Positions 19,991 through 28,179 of a stretch of 64,000 nt of DNA are shown one piece after another. The notes beneath the pieces are model-generated. The model was not told the origin of the DNA, did not search any database, and worked only from the letters and a program-made list of their open reading frames with translations. The first letter of the stretch is position 1, and every line of letters starts with the position of its first letter. The stretch comes from Vibrio fluminensis. GTDB lineage: Bacteria > Pseudomonadota > Gammaproteobacteria > Enterobacterales > Vibrionaceae. Where the stretch lies: assembly GCF_015278125.1 (NCBI RefSeq), contig NZ_JADILO010000015.1:1-64000 (forward strand), in the 5' to 3' direction. A program made the position numbers and the translations under genes.

Positions 19991-20020
19991 ACAAAAGGAG
20001 CCAATGGCTCCTTTTGTTTT
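19991..20020. terminator. Bidirectional terminator between hopJ-like gene and emrD
   Basis: Perfect 12-bp stem ACAAAAGGAGCC/GGCTCCTTTTGT with an AAT loop and A/T tracts on both sides, placed between two convergent genes. Confidence 0.92.
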
Positions 20021-21224
20021 AAATAGTTACAGGTAGTTCGTTGGACTCGTCTGGACTATTGTGTACTCGCACCAAACCATATGCCGCAAGCAGGGCCATT
20101 ACGAGCATGAATATGCCGAGTGGCAACTGGTTAGGAGCCGGAACAAGAGAGGCCAGCAGTGTTGCCAAGCCCGCAATTAGGTTTTGCATGCCGCCTAGTA
20201 CTGCACCACCAGTCCCCGCGTGGTTTGGGATTGGGGTAATAGCCCCTGTGGTAGCTGAAGGATAGACGATGCCTGTCCCTAAGAAGTACATTGCCGCGCC
20301 GCCAACTAATGCAAATGCTGACGTCTCGCCCATTAAGCCAGGAATCAAAATGATCACCGCACCTAAAGTGATGGCCGCAAGTCCAATATTTAGAATTCCG
20401 TTGGTTGTGTAGCGATTTGATAGTGCGCCGGAAATTGCTGAACCGATCAAATATCCAGGAATTGGTAAAATAAATAAAATACTGACGGTTGTCGCTGGCA
20501 ACTTGAGTACGCCGCCGAGTAGAACACCGGCCGCTGCTTCAAATATCGCCAAGCCAGAAAATGTTGCGACTAGACAAATTAGATAGCCTTGAAAGCGTTT
20601 ATTTGAAAGGACGAATTTGTAGCTTTGGCTCACCTTTTCACAGCGACGGTTTTCTTTTGGCAGTGTCTCAGTGAAGCTGGTCATCATTGTGATAACAACA
20701 GCTAGACCAAACAACGCTAAAAATAGGTAACTTGAACGCCAACCAAAGTTTTCTGCTAACACACCACCTAAAACTGGGGCGAGCAGTGGAGAGAAAACGA
20801 TACTCATGCTGATGTAGCTATTTACTTTGTGTAGTTCAGGACCCGAGTAACAGTCTCGACCTAAGGTGCGAGACATAGCTCCACCGCAGCCAATACCTAA
20901 GCCTTGCACAAAGCTACCGAGTAAAAATAGTGCGTAGCTTGGAGCGAATAGCGCAACTAAAGTTCCAAGTACATAAAGCGCTAAGCCAAAAATGATAATC
21001 GGCTTGCGACCAAGGCGGTCGGAAATTGGGCCGTAGACAAACTGTGATAATCCATAAGGAATTAGGTAACAGGCCATAACCGCTTGTAAGCTACCTGGTG
21101 AAACCGCAAATTCTTGAGCCATTTGCCCAATTGATGGTACATACATTGTTTGCGTCATTTGGCCCACTGCCGCCAAGATCGCAATAGTAAATGTAAGTTT
21201 AATCAGCTTTGAGTAAGCAGACAT
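20019..21224 (-). CDS. emrD: MFS multidrug efflux transporter, EmrD-like
   Basis: A 12-TM drug:proton antiporter of the Bcr/CflA-EmrD group. The 401 residues are close to E. coli EmrD (394). The MFS signature GPISDRLGRKPII lies in the loop after TM2 (about 63-75), and the antiporter-type stretch near TM5, PLLAPVLGGVLAE, is at about 146-158. The start has QMTQTMYVPSIGQMAQEF, typical of EmrD. It is a single gene that is convergent with the HopJ-like gene. The substrate range is inferred from the family. Confidence 0.88.
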   Translation of the reverse strand: MSAYSKLIKLTFTIAILAAVGQMTQTMYVPSIGQMAQEFAVSPGSLQAVMACYLIPYGLSQFVYGPISDRLGRKPIIIFGLALYVLGTLVALFAPSYALFLLGSFVQGLGIGCGGAMSRTLGRDCYSGPELHKVNSYISMSIVFSPLLAPVLGGVLAENFGWRSSYLFLALFGLAVVITMMTSFTETLPKENRRCEKVSQSYKFVLSNKRFQGYLICLVATFSGLAIFEAAAGVLLGGVLKLPATTVSILFILPIPGYLIGSAISGALSNRYTTNGILNIGLAAITLGAVIILIPGLMGETSAFALVGGAAMYFLGTGIVYPSATTGAITPIPNHAGTGGAVLGGMQNLIAGLATLLASLVPAPNQLPLGIFMLVMALLAAYGLVRVHNSPDESNELPVTI

Positions 21225-21409
21225 ATATCAATACCTGAAAAAAGGACGAACAACCCCCGCCGAGCCATAGCTCAGCTAATTAAAAATATAATGGGGATAC
21301 AATACTGTTTATTATATTAGTGAGTTCGTATCTTGCAGGCAATAAAAACCATCTCGTTCAACCAAGATTAATTTCTATAATTCGGATTAGTTTTTCTAGG
21401 GCTAATTTT

Positions 21410-21718
21410 TTATTCAATAGGCAGTGAAGATAAGCAGCGTCGGCACATACAAAGATTGGCTTTAGGCGAGTCGGTTAGGTCACGTTTTTCAATATCAAAA
21501 CACCAGCAGTGGTCTTTACCTGCACTAATGTCACAAAAACTCGCATCACCACAACTTGGACAGTGGTGGGTAGAGTTCTGTCCACGAATTTGGCTAATTT
21601 TGTTTATCTGGATTTTTTCGTCCAGGTGACGCCATTGGGTGATCTCGTTAATTGTTCTTAGGCAACCTGAGCAGATGCCGCCATTGTTTTTGCAAACCGC
21701 AATACAAGGTGTTTTCAA
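21410..21718 (-). CDS. Cysteine-rich protein with DUF1289 and CWC-type segments
   Basis: A 102-residue protein with 14 cysteines in two blocks. The first (about 5-35) fits the DUF1289 pattern: PCIAVC, then CSGCLRTINEITQW. The second (about 53-98) looks like the cysteine-rich CWC family: CPSCG, then CWCF, then CMCRRCL. The pairs of cysteines suggest that zinc is bound at two sites. No function is known to me for either family. It lies between emrD and a marR gene, both on the same strand but with gaps of over 150 bp, so it is probably its own transcription unit. Confidence 0.82.
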   Translation of the reverse strand: MKTPCIAVCKNNGGICSGCLRTINEITQWRHLDEKIQINKISQIRGQNSTHHCPSCGDASFCDISAGKDHCWCFDIEKRDLTDSPKANLCMCRRCLSSLPIE

Positions 21719-21844
21719 TTGGATCTCCGTTTATTAAGCAAGGATTGTGACTACGCGATGAGGCTCGGAAGGATTATATCAACGATGAGCGCAAAATAGG
21801 CGAAGTTGATTGTCCGGGAAGAGAGACTTGCTAAGTCGCAGCAA

Positions 21845-21874
21845 ATTAAAAGGCTCTCACTGGAAGGAGAGCCT
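21845..21874 (-). terminator. Terminator after the marR-family gene
   Basis: Perfect 8-bp stem AGGCTCTC/GAGAGCCT; on the minus strand it is followed by TTTTAATTT, just past the stop at 21881. Confidence 0.85.
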
Positions 21875-21880
21875 AAGTGT

Positions 21881-22357
21881 TTAGTCTGCTTTTGTGATGC
21901 TGCCGAGTTCTAGAACGGGTGCTACATCGATATCTTCTGCATTCATCATTGCAGAGAGGCGCTGTACAGAAGAAAGCAATAGTGTTTGTTCCCAATCGTC
22001 TAAACGTTGGAACTTGTTAATAAAGCTCTGTTGTAATGGCAGAGGGGCTTGTTCTAAGCGTTCACGGCCTTGCTCGGTGAGAACCGCATGAACTTTACGT
22101 TTGTCAGTTTCACTGCGTTTACGTTCAATCAAGCCATTCTTCTGTAATCTGTCGAGAATGATAGTAGCGGTTGCTTGGCTCATATTGGTGTGATTAGAAA
22201 GCTGTTTAATCGTGACTTCACCAAGTTCTCTTATCGATCTCATTAAGATAAGTTGAGGGGCGGTTAGCCCAGACTCTTTACTCAATTTCTTTGAGTGTAA
22301 GTCGATTGCGCGGATTATTTGTCTTAACGACACTAGTACTTCTTCGTGCTTTTCCAA
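21881..22357 (-). CDS. MarR-family transcriptional regulator
   Basis: A 158-residue winged-helix regulator. The DNA-binding part is at about 45-95: the recognition helix region HTNMSQATATIILDRLQKNG and the wing KRSETDKRKVHAVLTEQG, both typical of MarR. It is divergent from the BCCT transporter gene, and a 19-bp near-palindrome lies in the shared region, so control of that transporter is plausible. The ligand is unknown. Confidence 0.9.
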   Translation of the reverse strand: MEKHEEVLVSLRQIIRAIDLHSKKLSKESGLTAPQLILMRSIRELGEVTIKQLSNHTNMSQATATIILDRLQKNGLIERKRSETDKRKVHAVLTEQGRERLEQAPLPLQQSFINKFQRLDDWEQTLLLSSVQRLSAMMNAEDIDVAPVLELGSITKAD

Positions 22358-22687
22358 GATAAACCCTTAAAACGTCGCTACTTTTTGAAGAACATAACCT
22401 AAATTCATCATGATTAGAAGTGTAAACAGTCAAAATTTACAGTCAACAATATCATTAGACTACAAAATATAATCATCCCTTTTTATATAAGGGATTTAGC
22501 TAGGTAAAACCGTTTTTACACTAATATTATTGAGTTAACAGGTAAATGTGATGAATAAGTTTGCATAAATTGGCATTTTTTACTGCAAAGCGTACAATAT
22601 TAACTAATTGCTTAATAGGTAATTGTATCTCAAATCGTTTATAGCTCTAAGCGATAGGTCAAAGAGAAGTAAAACTAGAGAGATTCT
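22358..22687. promoter_or_regulatory. Divergent promoter region between marR-family gene and BCCT transporter
   Basis: 330 bp without a gene, AT-rich. The near-palindrome AATTGCTTAATAGGTAATT at 22606-22624 (7 of 9 positions paired) has the size of a MarR operator and sits about 65 bp upstream of the transporter start. Confidence 0.45.
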
Positions 22688-24265
22688 ATGACTAAAGGAA
22701 TTGATAAATACAGTATAGACAGTACTGACTATACAATCGGTCAAGACAATGTACAGAAGTGGGGGTTTGATGTTCATAACCCAGTTTTCGGTATCAGTGC
22801 TGGCTTTATTGCGTTGTTTTTAATTGGCGCTCTTGTACTTGATGCTCATACAGCTAAATCTGTGCTGGATGGTATTAAGTGGAGCATTATTGGTAGCTTC
22901 GACTGGCTATTTATTTGGTCGGGCAACTTATTCGTTGTTTTCTGTTTAGTTCTGATTGTGAGCCCAATGGGCAAAATTCGATTAGGTGGCGAAGGAGCCA
23001 CTGCAGACTATTCGTTCATTTCATGGCTGTCGATGCTGTTTGCAGCTGGTATGGGTATTGGTTTGATGTTTTGGAGTGTAGCCGAGCCTGTGGCTTACTA
23101 CACCGGTTGGTACGAAACCCCACTTGGTGTGGAAGCTAATACTCCAGAAGCGGCAAGACTTGCTATGGGTGCAACTATGTACCATTGGGGACTCCATCCC
23201 TGGGCAATTTATGGCGTCGTCGCACTCTCGTTAGCATTCTTTGCCTACAACAAAGGCTTACCGCTTTCTATACGCTCTATTTTCTACCCGTTGCTGGGAG
23301 ATCGTGCTTGGGGTTGGGCTGGTCATATTGTGGATATTTTGGCGGTACTTGCCACACTGTTTGGTTTGGCAACCTCTTTGGGGTTGGGTGCACAGCAAGC
23401 GGCAAGTGGTATTCATCACGTATTTGGTGTTGATGCGGGGCTTGGTCTGCAGATAGTGGTTATCACAGTGGTGACATTGCTCGCTGTTGTCTCGGTTATT
23501 CGCGGTATCGACGGTGGTGTGAAGGTCATTAGTAACATCAATATGATTGTTGCGTTCCTTCTTTTGATTTTGGTTGCTTTGATTGGCTGGGCGGTGGCGC
23601 TTGGTAACATTCCAACCACATTCATGGCTTATATCGAAAACCTCATCCCTTTAAGTAATCCTCATGGTCGAACTGACGAAGCGTGGTTCCAAGGCTGGAC
23701 TGTGTTCTATTGGGCTTGGTGGATCTCATGGTCACCATTTGTGGGTATGTTTATTGCGCGAGTTTCCAGAGGTAGAACGGTACGTGAATTTATTACGGCT
23801 GTACTGATTGTTCCAACCTCGGTGACTTTGATTTGGATGTCAGTGTTCGGTGGACTGGCGATTGATCAAGTGGTTAATAATGTTGGTCAGTTGGGCAGTA
23901 AAGGGTTAACCGATGTATCACTGGCAATGTTCGAGATGTTTGATGTGTTACCTATGGGTAATCTCTTGTCGATTATTGCCGTAGTGCTTGTATTGGTGTT
24001 TTTTATCACCTCATCGGACTCAGGCTCATTAGTTATCGATAGTATTACCGCTGGTGGTAAAGTTGACGCTCCTGTACTTCAACGTGTCTTCTGGGCATTT
24101 ATGGAAGGTGCAATCGCGGTGGCATTACTATGGATTGGTGGTACAGAAGCGATTCAGGCGCTTCAAGCAGGGGCAATATCAACGGCTTTACCGTTTACAA
24201 TCGTATTGCTATTAATGTGTGTCAGCTTAATTATGGGTATGCGCACCGAGAAATACAGCAAGTAG
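22688..24265 (+). CDS. BCCT-family choline/glycine betaine transporter
   Basis: A 12-TM secondary transporter for quaternary ammonium compounds, used for osmoprotection or as a nutrient route. The 525 residues are full length. The family signature is present as WWISWSPFVGMFIARVSRGR near 348-367, as is the glycine-rich stretch AAGMGIGLMFWSVAEPVAYY near 117-136. The short C-terminal tail (about 10 residues after the last TM) suggests a permease without the long osmosensing tail of BetP. Choline, betaine, carnitine and DMSP cannot be distinguished from the sequence. It is divergent from a MarR gene. Confidence 0.92.
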   Translation: MTKGIDKYSIDSTDYTIGQDNVQKWGFDVHNPVFGISAGFIALFLIGALVLDAHTAKSVLDGIKWSIIGSFDWLFIWSGNLFVVFCLVLIVSPMGKIRLGGEGATADYSFISWLSMLFAAGMGIGLMFWSVAEPVAYYTGWYETPLGVEANTPEAARLAMGATMYHWGLHPWAIYGVVALSLAFFAYNKGLPLSIRSIFYPLLGDRAWGWAGHIVDILAVLATLFGLATSLGLGAQQAASGIHHVFGVDAGLGLQIVVITVVTLLAVVSVIRGIDGGVKVISNINMIVAFLLLILVALIGWAVALGNIPTTFMAYIENLIPLSNPHGRTDEAWFQGWTVFYWAWWISWSPFVGMFIARVSRGRTVREFITAVLIVPTSVTLIWMSVFGGLAIDQVVNNVGQLGSKGLTDVSLAMFEMFDVLPMGNLLSIIAVVLVLVFFITSSDSGSLVIDSITAGGKVDAPVLQRVFWAFMEGAIAVALLWIGGTEAIQALQAGAISTALPFTIVLLLMCVSLIMGMRTEKYSK

Positions 24266-24295
24266 AACTTGACCTTAGCTTATAACGCTATATTC

Positions 24296-24324
24296 AAAGG
24301 GATGCAGAGACGCATCCCTTTTTT
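24296..24324. terminator. Bidirectional terminator between BCCT and DUF294 genes
   Basis: Perfect 10-bp stem AAAGGGATGC/GCATCCCTTT followed by T tract, between convergent genes. Confidence 0.9.
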
Positions 24325-24349
24325 ACAACGTTCGTTGGCTACAGACTGA

Positions 24350-26236
24350 TTACAAACCACTATTAGCGTGATAGCGAAATTTCAAGAAATTTTGCGAGTT
24401 GCTCAGTACTAGGAAAGCATCTTTCAGATTGCGCCGTTCAAATTCCGATAAGTTCTCCGGTTCGATATTGTTGTCCGGTTCAATTTCATTTTCAACGTCG
24501 TAAGCTTGGTGGCGAATTCGCACCATAGAGATAAACTCTAACGCATCACGTAGGGCATGCGCTTTGCCTTTAGGTAGGATACCAGCATCGTGAATGTCGT
24601 CTAAACGCTCAAATGAATTTTGAGCGCGTGAACCTACGGCTAGAGCATGGACACGGACCAAATCCGCCAGTGGTGCAGTACCGCGGCGTTTAAGGTTTAT
24701 GGAGTTTTTATGCTGACCATCTTTTTCCACCACAAAGTCTTTGAAAAAGCCCAGTGGAGGAGTTCGATTAAGGGCATTTCGCGCCAAGCAGGCTAAAAAA
24801 CGATTGTTCTTACGCGCGCGACGGACAATAAAACCATTGAGCTGTTCTGCCCATTTTAACCTTCCATACACTCCGACTAAGTCGAAAAAAATTGAGGCAT
24901 TAAGCAGAGCTTTAGGATTCGGGTCATCAATCCAATCGGCAAAGCACTCTTCCCATTCAGTGCGAGTCATGCGCCAATCAGGATTGGTTGCCATGATATC
25001 GCCAGTACAATAGGTATATCCGCAGCGCGCAAGCCCATCGCAAACAAAGGTGGAGAGTTGCTCAAAGTATTGACCATGTAACTCCGGTTGGTAACTGTTA
25101 TCTAGAATAATGGCGTTGTCTTGATCGGTGACCAGCAGTTGTTCATCTCGTCCCATGGAGCCAAGAGCAAGAAAGCAGTAAGGAATAGGAGGTGGCCCCA
25201 ATTTCTCTTCAGCTAACTCAATGATACGTTGCTTGAAGCTTCTGCCAATTACCGACATGGCGCTACCCACCATATGGGAATTTGCGTCCTCATTGACTAG
25301 GCGAACGAAACAATCTTTAACCTGCTCTGAAAGTAGCGCGAGATCGTCAATGGTTTGTTGCTGGAAAATGCTGCTAACTAATAACAAGGAATTCTGTGAT
25401 TCATAGCGAACGATTTCAGTGGTTTCAATGACGCCAATCGGATAGCCGTCTTTAAGTACCGGTAAGTGGTGTACGTTGTAACGCAGCATAGTCAGCATTG
25501 CTTCGTATACATAGGCATTGTGGTCAAGTGAAATAACTTCGTGGGTCATGACTTCAGTTACGGGGTTACTTGGGTCAAGGCCAGTCGCTAAAACTCGGGT
25601 ACAGAGATCACGGTCGGTGATTATACCGACGAGGTTAGAGCTTTCCTCGTCTTCCTCCGCTTCTACTTCGGTATCGATTATTAATAAGGAGGAAACGTTA
25701 TCATTTGCCATTTTCATTGCAGCATTTTGGATGGTGTCGCGGGCGTTAAAGAATGGTGCGTCGCCATTGAGGAGGGTTCTAACTTTAGAGGTGGTCAGAT
25801 CGTTTTCTTCATGAGTCGCCGAAACCGCTTGTCTTAAGCGAGTGTTATGTTCCACTTCGACAAAGTCAGCGAACGGTTCCTGACTTTCATACAGCTCAAC
25901 AAATATCGTTTCAGGAATGCAGTAGATTAGCGTGTCTCTAACCGCTTTGGCTGGAAAGCGTACTTTGTTGTTGGTGAGTAAACCCATTTGACCAAACAGC
26001 CCACCACTATCAAGACGATTGTAGAGCTCACCACTACGGCGATAAATTTCTACGACGCCACTTCTCACTAGATAGAGGTCGTGGATTTGATCGCCAAAAT
26101 TAATTATCGAGGAGCCTTCTCGGTAGTAAGCGACTTCGACACTTTGCGCGATGCGGTCGAGCACGTCTTCATCTAGCTCATCAAACGGAGGGTGTTGAAC
26201 AATGAATGATTTGACTTCGAGTTGTTCAGCTTCCAT
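24350..26236 (-). CDS. Cyclic-nucleotide-binding/CBS/DUF294 nucleotidyltransferase-like protein
   Basis: The 628 residues show four parts. A cNMP-binding-like domain is at about 10-130 (YREGSSIINFGDQIHDLYLV). A pair of CBS domains is at about 160-285 (GIITDRDLCTRVLATGLDP, HHLPVLKDGYPIGVIE). A DUF294 nucleotidyltransferase-like domain is at about 310-450, with ALGSMGRDEQLLVTDQDNAI carrying the G-S and D-x-D nucleotidyltransferase pattern. A DUF294 C-terminal helical domain follows. The architecture is that of a signal-sensing nucleotidyltransferase, with adenylate ligands likely for the CBS pair. Substrate and target are unknown. In many relatives a DnaQ-like exonuclease is the neighbour; here there is none. 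Confidence 0.88.
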   Translation of the reverse strand: MEAEQLEVKSFIVQHPPFDELDEDVLDRIAQSVEVAYYREGSSIINFGDQIHDLYLVRSGVVEIYRRSGELYNRLDSGGLFGQMGLLTNNKVRFPAKAVRDTLIYCIPETIFVELYESQEPFADFVEVEHNTRLRQAVSATHEENDLTTSKVRTLLNGDAPFFNARDTIQNAAMKMANDNVSSLLIIDTEVEAEEDEESSNLVGIITDRDLCTRVLATGLDPSNPVTEVMTHEVISLDHNAYVYEAMLTMLRYNVHHLPVLKDGYPIGVIETTEIVRYESQNSLLLVSSIFQQQTIDDLALLSEQVKDCFVRLVNEDANSHMVGSAMSVIGRSFKQRIIELAEEKLGPPPIPYCFLALGSMGRDEQLLVTDQDNAIILDNSYQPELHGQYFEQLSTFVCDGLARCGYTYCTGDIMATNPDWRMTRTEWEECFADWIDDPNPKALLNASIFFDLVGVYGRLKWAEQLNGFIVRRARKNNRFLACLARNALNRTPPLGFFKDFVVEKDGQHKNSINLKRRGTAPLADLVRVHALAVGSRAQNSFERLDDIHDAGILPKGKAHALRDALEFISMVRIRHQAYDVENEIEPDNNIEPENLSEFERRNLKDAFLVLSNSQNFLKFRYHANSGL

Positions 26237-26295
26237 GACGCTACCTTAATCATTGATTGGTCAATAAAGCGTATAACAACTTGGCGTGTAAAACG

Positions 26296-26325
26296 AAAAA
26301 GGCTTGGAATTAACCAAGCCTTTTT
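26296..26325. terminator. Terminator downstream of tyrP
   Basis: Perfect 12-bp stem AAAAAGGCTTGG/CCAAGCCTTTTT, 19 bp past the tyrP stop on the minus strand. Confidence 0.92.
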
Positions 26326-26343
26326 GATGCCAATAAAGCGAAT

Positions 26344-27540
26344 TTAACCAAGGGCAGGTAAGACGCCAGCGGTAATCAGCAACTGTGCACTAACAATGAT
26401 GACACCCGCAAAGGCGCACGCCATGACACCAGCTTTACCACCCGCAACTTGATAATTCGTGTCAGTGTATGCTGTGCGAGCTTTCAAAACCATGACCACA
26501 GGCAAGAAGACAGCCAGAATTGCTAAGGCAATTGCAGCGTAACCGAGTGCCGTAATGAAACCTTGCGGGTAGAAAAGTGCAAAGCCCATTGGTGGCAAGA
26601 AGGTCACTAAGCCAGTTAAGATACGTGATGAGTGTTTCTTGCTCATAGAGTCACCCAAAAACTCGAACAAACCTAAGCTTACGCCTAAGAAAGAGGTCAA
26701 AAGAGCGAGATCCGCAAAGATACCGATAGCTTGAGCAATGCCTGATTGCTGAACTGTGGTTGAAAGTTGTCCAATAAGTGCTGACAACCCTTGATTCTCA
26801 AGTAGTTCTGACTGGCTAACCACGCCCAGCGTAACCAACTGCCAAAAAACATAAATAACCAGTGGGATTGCAGATCCAATGACAATCGCTTTACGCAGCG
26901 AGACAGTATCGCCATCTAAGTAGCGAACAATCGCAGGGATACTGCCGTGAAAACCAAACGAGGTAAAAATGACAGGAATAGCCGCGACAACTAAGCCTTG
27001 TTCGATAGGCATGCTTAGCAAGTATGACTGAGTCACGTTTGGTGCTAAGAAAAGTAACACGCTCGCCATAGCAATCAACTTTAGGGTGAAGAGAACGCGG
27101 TTTACTTTATCTACCGTAGCCGTACCGATGATCACCACCGCAGCAACAATGGCAGTGAATAATACTGTGCCAGAAGCGCCGGTCATTTCAATGCCTGTCC
27201 ACTGGGCCACACGTTGACCAAACTGCGCACCGCCACCTGCAATGTATGCAGCGCAAAGTGAGTAAAACAAAAACAACATTGCGAAACTAGCCAGCCATTT
27301 GCCGCGTTTTCCTAGGATCTGCATTGCAAGCGTATGTAACGTCGCTTGGCTATCTGCGTGTTGATGAAGTTCGACCATCATAAGCGCGGTATACGCCATT
27401 AGTGCCCATAAAAACACCATAATGACTAATGATGTTGAAAAGCCAATCCCTGCTGATGCTAGCGGCAATGCCAGCATACCTGCACCAATCGTAGTACCTG
27501 CAATAATCAAAGTACTACCCATTACCTTTGATTTACTCAT
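26344..27540 (-). CDS. tyrP: Tyrosine-specific permease TyrP
   Basis: An aromatic amino acid:proton symporter of the Mtr/TnaB/TyrP group with about 11 TM helices. The 398 residues match E. coli TyrP (403). The N-terminal glycine motif GSTLIIAGTTIGAGMLALPL near 8-27 and SFGFHGSIPAIVRYLDGD near 191-208 are typical. Two TyrR boxes 21 bp apart lie upstream, as in E. coli tyrP, which favours TyrP over Mtr or TnaB. It is a single gene ending at a strong terminator. Confidence 0.9.
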   Translation of the reverse strand: MSKSKVMGSTLIIAGTTIGAGMLALPLASAGIGFSTSLVIMVFLWALMAYTALMMVELHQHADSQATLHTLAMQILGKRGKWLASFAMLFLFYSLCAAYIAGGGAQFGQRVAQWTGIEMTGASGTVLFTAIVAAVVIIGTATVDKVNRVLFTLKLIAMASVLLFLAPNVTQSYLLSMPIEQGLVVAAIPVIFTSFGFHGSIPAIVRYLDGDTVSLRKAIVIGSAIPLVIYVFWQLVTLGVVSQSELLENQGLSALIGQLSTTVQQSGIAQAIGIFADLALLTSFLGVSLGLFEFLGDSMSKKHSSRILTGLVTFLPPMGFALFYPQGFITALGYAAIALAILAVFLPVVMVLKARTAYTDTNYQVAGGKAGVMACAFAGVIIVSAQLLITAGVLPALG

Positions 27541-27666
27541 GTGTATATTATTCTTTACGCTGTGTTGTTGTGATTGCGAATAAAGTGTCTATTAATCGCT
27601 CAAATCTAGTCCTATAGGCTAGCTGGTGCTCAGTTTGTAATATTGAAAACTAAATATCAAGCTAAA

Positions 27667-27684
27667 TGTACAATTTAATTTGCA
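27667..27684. promoter_or_regulatory. TyrR box, weaker copy, upstream of tyrP
   Basis: TGTACAATTTAATTTGCA fits the TyrR pattern TGTAAA-N6-TTTACA at 10 of 12 defined positions. It is closer to tyrP than the other box, about 130 bp from the start codon. Confidence 0.7.
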
Positions 27685-27687
27685 TGG

Positions 27688-27705
27688 TGTAATTAATTGT
27701 TTACA
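27688..27705. promoter_or_regulatory. TyrR box, strong copy, upstream of tyrP
   Basis: TGTAATTAATTGTTTACA fits the TyrR pattern at 11 of 12 defined positions. Its centre is 21 bp, two helical turns, from that of the weaker box, the spacing expected for TyrR hexamer binding at paired boxes. Confidence 0.78.
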
Positions 27706-27805
27706 GCGGGTTGGGTGGATTCGCTTGCAAACGTTTGCTCGTGCTCTGGTTCATAAATGGTGACGCTGTCGCTTTTGCCTTTCAAAAAAATGTCATATAA
27801 AGTCG

Positions 27806-27916
27806 TATACCCGAGTGACTTCAAGATGCAGGATTCAGAGCGTTGTTATTGATTTGAGTTCAAGGAAAACGCAGCAGCGAAATAGTGAACTATTTCCAAG
27901 GTTACTTGGTTTTATA
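27806..27916. repeat. Short palindromic intergenic repeat (ERIC-like, Vibrio type)
   Basis: An element of about 111 bp with imperfect inverted ends: TATACCCGAGTGACTTCAAG on the left, and on the right GTTACTTGGTTTTATA, whose complement begins TATAAAACCAAGTAAC. An internal perfect hairpin, GAAATAGT-GA-ACTATTTC, lies at 27879-27896. From memory, elements that begin TATACCC and then continue AAGTGACTTCAAGATGCAG are dispersed in Vibrio genomes and resemble ERIC elements. Only one copy is in this window, so its repeat status rests on that recollection. Confidence 0.65.
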
Positions 27917-27971
27917 AGGAATAGCCCCAATGCAAAAGCAGAAGGGTAGATACATGAAGTAAGGAGGTCTT

Positions 27972-28085
27972 ATGTGTGACCAGTCTTTAAATGACGAAAG
28001 CTTAGAGCTACTTGATGCGTTAGAAATCGGCATTAATTTAGCCGAGTACCCAACCAATGCTGAAGAGAGCATTGAAGAAGCGTAA
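27972..28085 (+). CDS. Small acidic 37-residue protein
   Basis: An ORF of 37 codons with a very strong ribosome site, AAGGAGG, 4 bp before the ATG. The peptide begins MCDQSLNDESLELLDALEIG and is strongly acidic, with 9 Glu, 4 Asp and no Lys or Arg. It follows the palindromic repeat and precedes acpH by 94 bp. I do not recognise it. The ribosome site and the biased composition argue for translation. An overlapping 68-codon frame on the other strand has no such support. Confidence 0.6.
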   Translation: MCDQSLNDESLELLDALEIGINLAEYPTNAEESIEEA

Positions 28086-28179
28086 GCGTATAAATAAATA
28101 CCCTTCAACTCGATAGCCAGTGCAATAGCGCTGGCTTTGTGCTTTTATAAGAGAAGCATTCGTTACTGATACTACTGTT

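Noticed and set aside
27902..28108. 68-codon minus-strand ORF over the 37-residue ORF
   Set aside because: It begins or ends inside the palindromic repeat and lacks a ribosome site; the plus-strand frame has a far better one.
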